A stretch of 5,407 nt of DNA, from assembly GCA_964393335.1 (NCBI GenBank), contig CAYMTN010000317.1:1-5407 (forward strand), in the 5' to 3' direction. Both the position numbers and the translations under genes were made by a program. Each line of letters starts with the position of its first letter. Positions within the stretch are counted from its first letter, which is position 1. The notes under the pieces are model-generated. The model ran no database searches. It saw nothing but the letters and a program-made list of their open reading frames with translations, and had not been told where the DNA came from. Positions 1 through 4,930 of the stretch are shown here, one piece after another. Origin of the DNA: CAYMTN01 sp964393335. GTDB taxonomy: Bacteria; Chloroflexota; Anaerolineae; Aggregatilineales; Aggregatilineaceae.

Positions 1-19
1 CCTGTGGGAGCAGGACGGC

Positions 20-541
20 ATGACCAACGGTTCCGGTGCGACGGACGCGCAGTTAGAAGCGTCGTGGCAAAAAACCGAGGACGCCATCGATCGCGCGTTG
101 GGGCCGGAGCTTGACGCGATCTACCACCAGCAGCCGGTGTACCTGGTCCGCCAGCCGGGTGGGGCGGCGCGCCCGTTCCCGGTGCCGGACGGCATCGACG
201 CGATCACGTATAACTGGCACGTCAGCTCCGGCGATTCCGCGCCCTGGAATCCCGGCCCGGATGGCCCGGCGACGCGTCCCTGGAATTATGTGGTGGGCAA
301 CGTGGTATTGAGCTGGTTCGAGCCGCACCGTTATTACAGCGTCTACGATTACGGGGATGGCTGCATCGTGTTGATGCACGACGTCGCGCCGGTGCTGCCG
401 CTGGCGCTGCCCGCCATCATCGAGGACTTGCAGGCGCACGGGGCATCCTTCGGCGTGCTGCCGCGCCCCGGCGACGCTCCCGGATCGATGCCGGTCGTGA
501 TCAGCGCCCCGCCTGATTGGTACGCGTATCACAACCAGTAG
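20..541 (+). CDS. Hypothetical protein, Trp/Tyr-rich, possibly 5'-partial
   Basis: I do not recognise this 173-residue protein. It begins acidic and polar (about residues 1-35), then has a Pro/Gly-rich middle dense in aromatic residues (NWHV near 65, PWNP near 75, RPWNY near 87-91, SWFEPHRYYSVYDYGDG near 98-114). A hydrophobic Leu/Ala/Pro stretch follows (about 123-135), and the tail ends in WYAYHNQ. There is no signal peptide and no clear membrane helix, so it looks cytosolic and compactly folded. GC-rich codon use matches the thiolase next door, which supports it as a real gene. The reading frame is open from the ATG at 20 to the left edge (codons for LWEQDG precede it), so the gene may start outside the window. 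GGAG at 7-10 lies 9 bases before this ATG and is a fair ribosome binding site. The gene converges on the thiolase, with 56 bases between their stops. Confidence 0.6.
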   Translation: MTNGSGATDAQLEASWQKTEDAIDRALGPELDAIYHQQPVYLVRQPGGAARPFPVPDGIDAITYNWHVSSGDSAPWNPGPDGPATRPWNYVVGNVVLSWFEPHRYYSVYDYGDGCIVLMHDVAPVLPLALPAIIEDLQAHGASFGVLPRPGDAPGSMPVVISAPPDWYAYHNQ

Positions 542-597
542 GAGCGCTGCCGCCGAACCGGGGATTTGTTTGCGCCCCGTGCCCTTGACCTCCGCAG

Positions 598-1815
598 TTA
601 TTCGAGTTCCACCGCCAGCGCGACGGCTTCGCCGCCGCCCAGGCACAACCCTGCCAGCCCACGCTTGAGGCCGCGCTGCTTCAAGGCATGGATCAGCGTG
701 ACCAACACGCGCGCGCCCGATGCGCCGATGGGGTGGCCGATCGCGATTCCGCCCCCGTTCACGTTCAGCTTTTCGAGCGGCAGGTTGTGCCCATCCTTCG
801 CCAATCCCTTGAGGTCGGCCAGCACCTGCGCGGCGAACGCCTCGTTCAACTCGACCAGATCGACGTCGTCCATCGTCCACCCGGCGCGTTCCAGGGCACG
901 TGGCAGAGCGAAAATCGGCGCGGTAAACAGCCACTTGGGTTCGACGGCGGCCTGCCCGTACCCCGCGATCCGCGCCAGCGGCTGGTGGCCGTGCTGTTCG
1001 GCGTAGGCGCGGCTGGCGACGACCAGCGCGGCGGCTCCATCGCCGAGGCCCGGCGAGTTGCCCGCTGTGACGCGACCATCCTCGATGAAAGCCGGGCGCA
1101 GCTTCGCCAAAATCTCCGGCGTGGTATCCGGGCGGATCGATTCGTCGCGGTCGAAGACGGTGATCGCACCCTTGCGGCCTGCAATCTCGACCGGCACGAT
1201 CTCCTCTGTGAAGCGCCCGGCTTCCGTCGCTTCGTGGGCGAGCCGGTGGCTGCGCGCGGCGAACTCGTCCATCTCCGCGCGGGAAACATCAAACGCGCGG
1301 GCGATGAGTTCTGCCGCCTCGCCCATGATCCAGCCCTCAAGGTGATCCCACAGGCCATCCCACATCACGGCGTCGACCATCTGGAAATGGCCGTACTTGT
1401 GGCCCTTGCGGCCTTCGAGGTCCATGAACGGCGCGTTGGTCATGCTCTCGACGCCGCCCGCGACGTACAGATCGCCATCCCCGGCGCGGATCAGGCCCGC
1501 CGCCAGCATGGCCGATTTCAGGCTGCTGCCGCAAATCTTGTTGATCAGCAGCCCGCCGACGTGCGGCGGAATCCCGACCGCGATTGATATCTGGCGCGGC
1601 ACGGCCTGCCCCGATCCCGCCGGGACAACCTGCCCGATGATGACCTCGTCGAAGTCGGAGACGTTCACGCCGCTGCGTTCGACGGCGGCCTTGACCACCA
1701 TCTGCCCAAGCTGCACGGCGCTGAAGGGTGCCAGCGCTCCTAACAATTTTCCTTGCGGCAGCCGCGCGGCGCTCAAGATCACGGCCTCGCGTGCCGACCT
1801 GTCATGCCCTGCCAT
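598..1815 (-). CDS. Thiolase, acetyl-CoA C-acetyltransferase type
   Basis: A 405-residue thiolase, which condenses two acyl-CoA molecules (biosynthetic type) or cleaves a 3-ketoacyl-CoA in the cytosol. All active-site blocks are present: nucleophile Cys95 in KICGSSLKSAML, GGVESMTNAP at 120-129, NEAF at 324-327, the GHP histidine His361 in NVNGGGIAIGHPIGASGAR, and the second cysteine Cys391 in CLGGGEAVAL. The N-terminal domain is about 10-280 and the C-terminal domain about 285-405. Length is slightly above the usual 390-395 because about ten residues precede the typical start (EAVILSAARLP). The ATG at 1815 is preceded by AAAGGA (1823-1828) at 7 bases, which fixes the start. Small departures from the family pattern are TAGNSPGLGDG, where TAGNASGxxDG is common, and GGGIAIGHP, where GGAIALGHP is common; neither touches a catalytic residue. 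Substrate chain length cannot be read from sequence. No other beta-oxidation or polyhydroxybutyrate gene is in the window. Confidence 0.95.
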   Translation of the reverse strand: MAGHDRSAREAVILSAARLPQGKLLGALAPFSAVQLGQMVVKAAVERSGVNVSDFDEVIIGQVVPAGSGQAVPRQISIAVGIPPHVGGLLINKICGSSLKSAMLAAGLIRAGDGDLYVAGGVESMTNAPFMDLEGRKGHKYGHFQMVDAVMWDGLWDHLEGWIMGEAAELIARAFDVSRAEMDEFAARSHRLAHEATEAGRFTEEIVPVEIAGRKGAITVFDRDESIRPDTTPEILAKLRPAFIEDGRVTAGNSPGLGDGAAALVVASRAYAEQHGHQPLARIAGYGQAAVEPKWLFTAPIFALPRALERAGWTMDDVDLVELNEAFAAQVLADLKGLAKDGHNLPLEKLNVNGGGIAIGHPIGASGARVLVTLIHALKQRGLKRGLAGLCLGGGEAVALAVELE

Positions 1816-2030
1816 TTTTGAGTCCTTTCAAATTAAAGAAACCAATTTTTCGAACGAGTATCTATGACACACTATCACTGGTGCTTGGTGAAGTGTTTTT
1901 TCGTAGGGGCGGCGCTTCGAACCGCCGGTTCGCCTCCGCCCAGGATTTGCGGTGGGTGCGTCAAGCAGCGTCCCTACCGTTGCATCCTTCGGCCACTAAC
2001 CACTGATCACCAATCACCAACAACTAATAA
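1816..2030. other. Gene-free gap with nested repeats
   Basis: This 215-base stretch between the HIT stop and the thiolase start has no credible gene. Next to the thiolase, 1816-1870 is AT-rich and holds its ribosome binding site; I found no convincing -35/-10 pair there. The rest is repeat DNA: an imperfect palindromic element (about 1902-1979), inverted heptamer-derived arms on either side of it, and a 7-base repeat array that begins at 1992 and crosses into the HIT gene. The thiolase and HIT gene point the same way, so the thiolase could be read through from HIT or from a promoter in this gap. The sequence does not decide between these. Confidence 0.7.
1902..1979. repeat. Imperfect palindromic intergenic element (GTAGGG...CCCTAC)
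   Basis: The terminal arms 1903-1917 and 1963-1977 pair in inverted orientation at 12 of 15 positions, beginning GTAGGG and ending CCCTAC. Inside lies a second hairpin: GGGCGG (1907-1912) with CCGCCC (1936-1941), an internal loop, then a perfect 6-base stem CGAACC/GGTTCG (1918-1923 and 1927-1932) around a GCC loop. There is no coding capacity. Size and terminal arms resemble non-autonomous palindromic repeats that are present in many copies in some GC-rich genomes, but copy number cannot be seen here. It is not a standard terminator, because the T-run (1896-1901) lies before the hairpin on the + strand and gives an A-run on the - strand. Confidence 0.6.
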
Positions 2031-2040
2031 CTAATCACCA
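1992..2040. repeat. Seven-unit heptanucleotide repeat array
   Basis: Seven consecutive 7-base units read GCCACTA, ACCACTG, ATCACCA, ATCACCA, ACAACTA, ATAACTA, ATCACCA on the + strand. Three units are identical and A-C at unit positions 4-5 is kept in all seven. On the - strand the unit is close to TGGTGAT. The array resembles the short tandemly repeated heptamers described in filamentous cyanobacteria, but that is a likeness, not a family assignment. It overlaps the last codons of the HIT gene: the TAG stop (2031-2033) lies in unit six and residues 174-175 in unit seven. Confidence 0.8.
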
Positions 2041-2558
2041 GCTTCGCCCGCCTTGTCCCACACGGTCCGCAGGTGTTCGTACGTGTCCGCCAGCAGATCG
2101 GGGATCACGCGCGCGCCGCCGATGACGGTGATGTAGTTGGTGTCGGCGTTCCAACGCGGGACGATGTGCAGATGCACGTGGTCGGGAATGCCCGCGCCCG
2201 CGCTCGCGCCGATGTTGGCCCCCACGTTGAACGCCTGCGGCTGATAGACCGCGCGCAGCGCTGCCAGTCCTTTGTTGGCCATCAGCATCAGGTCGGCGAG
2301 CGCCTCGGGCGGCATGGCCTCCAGCGAGGCGACGTGCGCGTACGGGATCACCAGCAGGTGCCCGCTGTTGTACGGGTACGTGTTGAGCGACACGTAGACG
2401 TGTGACGAACGCGCCACGACGTACTCGCGGACGTCAAAATCGGGATCGGCGGGATCGCCTTTTGCTTTCACGCAAAACACGCAACCGTCGTAGTTCTGTT
2501 TGTCTTCGCCGCGCAGGTAGGGCATTCGCCAGGGAGTCCACAGAATTGAGTCATCCAT
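2031..2558 (-). CDS. HIT-family protein, Ap4A phosphorylase/hydrolase-like
   Basis: A 175-residue histidine-triad protein. The motif HVHLHIV (127-133) carries the three histidines; by family knowledge the middle one, His129, is the nucleophile attacking the alpha-phosphate of a nucleotide substrate. A CVFC pair (Cys26, Cys29) with His75 and His127 could form the structural zinc site known in related HIT and GalT proteins (inference). The N-terminal LWTPWRMPYLRG, the segment YPYNSGHLLVIPYAHV (61-76), and NIGASAGAGIPDHVHLHIVPRW (115-136) are typical of the diadenosine polyphosphate phosphorylase/hydrolase branch, related to mycobacterial Rv2613c, so the likely role is clearing dinucleoside polyphosphates in the cytosol. 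Exact substrate is not certain. AAAGG seven bases before the ATG supports the start. The final codons and TAG stop lie in a heptamer repeat array, so the extreme C-terminus may have been remodelled; the conserved domain ends earlier and looks intact. The gene is divergent from the biotin ligase. Confidence 0.92.
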   Translation of the reverse strand: MDDSILWTPWRMPYLRGEDKQNYDGCVFCVKAKGDPADPDFDVREYVVARSSHVYVSLNTYPYNSGHLLVIPYAHVASLEAMPPEALADLMLMANKGLAALRAVYQPQAFNVGANIGASAGAGIPDHVHLHIVPRWNADTNYITVIGGARVIPDLLADTYEHLRTVWDKAGEAGD

Positions 2559-2691
2559 GAGAGAACCTTTGTGAGTTCAGGCTAACCGGGTCCATGCTTC
2601 GAATTGTACAGGTTTCACCGCCGCCCTGCACGCTGAACGGCCCGCCAGCCTGCCACCACCATACCGCGCCATAGTTACCGCCAGGTTACAA

Positions 2692-2719
2692 TTGCAAACG
2701 GCGCCATTTTGAGGACAAT
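2692..2719 (+). promoter_or_regulatory. Candidate sigma70-type promoter for biotin ligase
   Basis: TTGCAA (2692-2697) and GACAAT (2714-2719) match the -35 and -10 consensus hexamers at 4 of 6 positions each, with a 16-base spacer. Transcription would start near 2726, leaving a leader of about 38 bases. The match is weak and the call rests mainly on position. Confidence 0.25.
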
Positions 2720-2751
2720 CGAGAGCCAAACCAGACGCACGACAAAGCAGT

Positions 2752-2756
2752 GGAGG
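2752..2756 (+). promoter_or_regulatory. Ribosome binding site of biotin ligase
   Basis: GGAGG lies 7 bases before the ATG at 2764. It is the strongest Shine-Dalgarno match in the window and fixes the start of the ligase. Confidence 0.8.
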
Positions 2757-2763
2757 AACCAGC

Positions 2764-3558
2764 ATGGACGATCACTTCACCGGGCAGAATTTGCGGGCAG
2801 CGCTGGGCGAGCGCCCCTTCCGGTTTTACGAACAGGTCGACAGCACGCAAGATGTCGCCCGCGAATGGGCGCTGTCCGATCCCGATCTACCCGGCGGCGC
2901 GGTGGTGATCGCCGAGGATCAGACCGCCGGGCGCGGGCGGCAGGGACGCGCCTGGATCGCGCCGCCCGGCAGCAGCATCATGTGCAGCGTCGTGCTGCGC
3001 CCGCATATCGTGCCCGAACACCTGCCGCGCGTGACGATGGTCGGCGGCGTGGCGGTCGATGATACGCTGGCGTCGCTGCTGCCGGGGCGGGTGGCGATCA
3101 AGTGGCCGAACGATCTGCTGGTCGGCGGTAAGAAAATTTGCGGCATTCTCTCCGAGGCGACCTGGATCGGGGAGCGGCTGGTCGCCGTGATTTTGGGCAT
3201 CGGCATCAACGTGCGCGTCGATTTTTCCGGCACGGAGCTGGCCGGCGTCGCGACCAGCATTGAGGCGGAACTGGGCCGTGCCATCGACCGGCGCGTGATG
3301 CTAGCGAACCTGTTGGGGCACGTCTACACGTGGGCGGAGCGTATCAATGAGCCGGCGTTATTCGAGACGTGGCGCAGCCGGTTGGGCACGCTTGGCAAGC
3401 GGGTCACGGTCTATACCGAGCCGGATAAACGGCACAGCCCGTCTTATACCGGCGTGGCCGAATCAGTCGATAATGACGGCGCGCTGATCGTGCGCCTGGA
3501 TTCCGGCGAGCAGCGGCGCGTCCGCGCGGCGGACGTCGGGCTGGCGGAGGACGAGTAA
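2764..3558 (+). CDS. birA: Biotin--[acetyl-CoA-carboxylase] ligase, monofunctional
   Basis: A 264-residue biotin protein ligase that activates biotin with ATP to biotinyl-5'-AMP and transfers it to a lysine of the carrier protein of acetyl-CoA carboxylase and related biotin enzymes. The catalytic domain shows VDSTQD (25-30), the biotinyl-AMP loop GRGRQGRAW (56-64), KWPNDLL (113-119), the lysine in GGKKICGIL (Lys124, equivalent by alignment to E. coli BirA Lys183), and GIGINV (145-150). A small SH3-like C-terminal domain occupies about 210-262. The N-terminal helix-turn-helix of E. coli BirA is absent: the protein opens almost directly into the catalytic domain. It is therefore a class I enzyme without DNA-binding repressor function, and the symbol is used in the broad sense. 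GGAGG 7 bases upstream sets the start. The next gene begins 2 bases after the stop, so the two are probably cotranscribed. Confidence 0.96.
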   Translation: MDDHFTGQNLRAALGERPFRFYEQVDSTQDVAREWALSDPDLPGGAVVIAEDQTAGRGRQGRAWIAPPGSSIMCSVVLRPHIVPEHLPRVTMVGGVAVDDTLASLLPGRVAIKWPNDLLVGGKKICGILSEATWIGERLVAVILGIGINVRVDFSGTELAGVATSIEAELGRAIDRRVMLANLLGHVYTWAERINEPALFETWRSRLGTLGKRVTVYTEPDKRHSPSYTGVAESVDNDGALIVRLDSGEQRRVRAADVGLAEDE

Positions 3559-3560
3559 GT

Positions 3561-4061
3561 GTGAAGTGGAGCAGGTTGAAGAAAGCCGTCGAGGACTTGT
3601 TGACCCCCTCCTTGAGGGGGCGTATTCAGTATCACATTACGTCGTATGGCCCTGGGGAATCCGTAATCATGACGCGGGCATGGATTACATTGGACAAACA
3701 GGAAATACTGAATTTTTCCACGGCGATCTGGCTGAAAGAACGGGACAAGCTAAGGCATGAAGTGCAAGAAACCGATCCGTCAGGGAAACATGAGCCAGAT
3801 TTTTCGGCAATCGACGACCTTCTGCTTCAAAGGAGTATTCTGCCAGTTCACCAGTTTGTAACGTATCTCAAAACGTATCTGGAACTGTCTATCGAGGACG
3901 CGATATCATCCACGAATCCTATGATCAGGGCGTTATCAATGCTTGACAGGCGAGTGGGCAAAAGACGCTTGAGACAGATCGACCCGGATTTGATTCAAGA
4001 ACCGCTCGTAAGGCTCTGCTATGCGATTCGATGCGAGGCCGACGGCTTAACCCAGGAGTGA
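3561..4061 (+). CDS. SF0329-like family protein, function unknown
   Basis: A 166-residue protein with a GTG start. From memory, its N-terminal block (MKWSRLKKAVEDLL, then SLRGRIQYHITSYG at 17-30), the strand RAWITLDKQEIL (39-50), and the C-terminal block with DRRVGKRRL (129-137) followed by EPLVRLCYAIR (147-157) match the family named after Shigella SF0329. Members have no assigned biochemical role that I know of. It is charged, has no signal peptide or membrane helix, and should be cytosolic. GGAGG (3546-3550), inside the end of the ligase gene, lies 10 bases before the GTG, so translation is probably coupled. Base composition differs sharply from its neighbour: I count 25 and 27 G+C in the 60-base stretches 3661-3720 and 3841-3900, against 42 in 3001-3060 within the ligase gene. 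This suggests recent acquisition. A perfect 7-base inverted repeat lies in codons 15-20. Its 3' end is 12 bases from a REP-like element. Confidence 0.75.
   Translation: MKWSRLKKAVEDLLTPSLRGRIQYHITSYGPGESVIMTRAWITLDKQEILNFSTAIWLKERDKLRHEVQETDPSGKHEPDFSAIDDLLLQRSILPVHQFVTYLKTYLELSIEDAISSTNPMIRALSMLDRRVGKRRLRQIDPDLIQEPLVRLCYAIRCEADGLTQE
3604..3620 (+). repeat. Short perfect inverted repeat inside the SF0329-like gene
   Basis: CCCCCTC (3604-3610) and GAGGGGG (3614-3620) form a perfect 7-base-pair stem with a CTT loop, about 43 bases after the GTG start. It encodes TPSLRG. The S-L-(K/R)-G-R residues appear to be conserved in the family, so coding constraint may explain part of it. No T-run follows, so it is not an intrinsic terminator, but it could slow early translation. 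Confidence 0.5.
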
Positions 4062-4073
4062 GTGATTGCTGTA

Positions 4074-4184
4074 GCCCTCACCCCCGGCCCCTCTCCCATG
4101 TTCCATAGGAGAGGGGAGCAATCGTGCCCGACAAGCAAAGTCCCCTCTCCTACTTTGTGGGAGAGGGGATTTAGGGGTGAGGGC
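4074..4184. repeat. REP-doublet-like palindromic element
   Basis: Perfect 11-base outer arms GCCCTCACCCC (4074-4084) and GGGGTGAGGGC (4174-4184) enclose two hairpins. Hairpin one pairs CCCCTCTCC (4088-4096) with GGAGAGGGG (4108-4116). Hairpin two pairs CCCCTCTCC (4142-4150) with GGAGAGGGG (4160-4168). The two halves are inverted relatives of each other, which is the layout of a REP doublet. Similar CCCTCACCCC...CCCCTCTCC repeats, which translate as LTPGPSP-type peptides, recur in unrelated bacterial genomes (recollection, not checked). The element fills almost the whole 126-base gap between two convergent genes: it starts 12 bases after the SF0329-like stop and ends 3 bases before the membrane-protein stop codon. 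There are no U-runs after the hairpins, but transcripts from either side would fold strongly, so 3'-end protection or termination is plausible. Confidence 0.85.
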
Positions 4185-4187
4185 GCT

Positions 4188-4823
4188 TCACCGCACTGTC
4201 GCGCGCTCCCACGTCACCGCGCCGCGCGCCCATACGCCCCACCGCCCGCTGATCGTCAGCGGAGCCGCGCCGAGTCGCTCGTCGTTGATACGCAGCCGGA
4301 TCGCGCCGGACGGTTCGCGGTGCAGCGTCAGCGTGTTGGCCGAACCCGGCGGATCGATGCGCGGGTAGGGGGACCAGCGCCACTCCGGGCGCAGCGCGGG
4401 GCACGTATCCACGTCGGCGGGCGGATCGGCGGGACAGCGCCGGATCGTGACGTAGCCATCGGCGGTGATGGCGTACACCGCGCGCGCGCCGTCGCCGCTT
4501 TCCAGCCAGATACCCCACGCCGATCCCGCCTCCGCGCGGGCGCGCACGCTGATCGTAAATGCGCCGGGGGTCACGGCGCTGTCCAGTGGCGCGGCGGCCC
4601 ACACGTCGCCTGACGGTCCGATCACCGGCCCGCCAGCCCACGCCAGCGTTTCATCTGACCAGCGTACCGGCCCCGCCACCGGCGGATCGGCGGCCCCCAG
4701 CGCCAGCGCGATCACGGCCAGCCCCGTGACCAGCGCCACCAGCCCGGCACCTCCCAACGTCATGCGCCAGACCCAACGCGGCGGCGAATCGTGAGTCGCC
4801 TTAATGCTTTCTGTATGGATCAT
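4188..4823 (-). CDS. Single-pass membrane protein with beta-rich outer domain
   Basis: I do not recognise a named family. From the ATG at 4823 the protein has 211 residues: a short polar, partly basic cytoplasmic tail (1-21, ending PPRWVWRM), one hydrophobic helix (about 22-44, GGAGLVALVTGLAVIALALGA), then an outer domain of about 165 residues. The outer domain has alternating short strands such as FTISVRARA, SAWGIWLES, YAITADGYVTIRR, NTLTLHREPSGAIRLRINDERL and GRWGVWARG. This resembles concanavalin-like/LamG-type folds in other surface proteins (inference from pattern only). Cys130 and Cys141 could form a disulfide bridging a Pro-rich loop. The open frame extends 31 codons further upstream to 4916, but that stretch contains a strong extended -10 promoter (4873-4881), so I choose the ATG at 4823 despite a weak ribosome binding site. 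Its gene is divergent from the STAS-like gene and its stop lies 3 bases from a REP-like element. Confidence 0.65.
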   Translation of the reverse strand: MIHTESIKATHDSPPRWVWRMTLGGAGLVALVTGLAVIALALGAADPPVAGPVRWSDETLAWAGGPVIGPSGDVWAAAPLDSAVTPGAFTISVRARAEAGSAWGIWLESGDGARAVYAITADGYVTIRRCPADPPADVDTCPALRPEWRWSPYPRIDPPGSANTLTLHREPSGAIRLRINDERLGAAPLTISGRWGVWARGAVTWERATVR

Positions 4824-4847
4824 GTTATCAGAATAATAGACTTTTCT

Positions 4848-4877
4848 TTGAGAATGCACGATAATACACTCAATTAT
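4848..4877 (+). promoter_or_regulatory. Candidate promoter for the STAS-like gene
   Basis: TTGAGA (4848-4853) matches the -35 hexamer at 5 of 6 positions and AATTAT (4872-4877) the -10 at 4 of 6, with an 18-base spacer. Its -10 lies over the -10 of the divergent gene, so the two promoters would compete. The call is weak. Confidence 0.25.
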
Positions 4878-4881
4878 ATCA
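4873..4881 (-). promoter_or_regulatory. Extended -10 promoter for the membrane protein
   Basis: Read on the - strand this is TGATATAAT, a perfect extended -10 (TG-N-TATAAT). GTGACA upstream resembles a -35 but is only 14 bases away, so it is probably not used as one; an extended -10 can work without it. Transcription would begin near 4866 and give a leader of about 43 bases to the ATG at 4823. This excludes the more upstream in-frame ATG at 4916 for transcripts from this promoter. Confidence 0.55.
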
Positions 4882-4930
4882 CCTGACGATCGTGTCACGC
4901 ACACCACAGCGTACAAAGGGATGAACCATC

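Larger units (their letters stand above)
2559..2763. other. Divergent intergenic region between HIT and biotin ligase genes
   Basis: This 205-base gap must contain the 5' signals of both flanking genes. The side next to the ligase is less GC-rich and holds a weak candidate promoter, listed separately. Towards the HIT gene, the - strand has TACAAT about 50 bases before its ATG, which could serve as a -10 box, but I see no good -35 for it. A 62-codon open frame here (2577-2765, -) has no family features and no ribosome binding site that I trust, so I do not call it. Confidence 0.5.

Noticed and set aside
559..579. CGGGG/CCCCG hairpin between the convergent first gene and thiolase
   Set aside because: It has only 5 base pairs around an 11-base loop and no following T-run on either strand, so it is too weak to call a terminator.
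53..934. A 293-codon open frame on the - strand across the first gene and the end of the thiolase
   Set aside because: It is extremely Arg-rich with no motif, and antisense to the first gene while overlapping the thiolase in another frame. Long false frames like this are expected in GC-rich DNA.
688..1587. A 299-codon open frame on the + strand
   Set aside because: It is antisense to the thiolase, whose catalytic motifs all lie in the opposite frame. Its composition is that of a shadow frame (Arg, Ala, Asp, Gln), with no domain.
1903..1977. Palindromic element read as an intrinsic terminator for the HIT gene
   Set aside because: Reading in the HIT direction, the hairpin is followed by an A-run, not a T-run, and the + strand T-run precedes the stem.
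1992..2040. Heptamer array considered as a CRISPR or direct-repeat binding-site array
   Set aside because: Units are 7 bases and contiguous with no spacers, so it is not CRISPR. Regulator-binding repeats are possible, but nothing supports them.
2577..2765. A 62-codon - strand frame upstream of the HIT gene
   Set aside because: It has no recognised features, would overlap the start of the biotin ligase gene, and occupies the region that must hold both divergent promoters.
4062..4613. A + strand frame running through the REP-like element and the membrane-protein gene
   Set aside because: Its start is the translated repeat (ALTPGPSP-type peptide) and the rest is an Arg-rich shadow of the - strand gene.
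4824..4916. N-terminal extension of the membrane protein to the ATG at 4916
   Set aside because: The extension is AT-rich, contains the best promoter in the region, and encodes no plausible signal or domain. The shorter form gives a normal cytoplasmic tail plus membrane helix.
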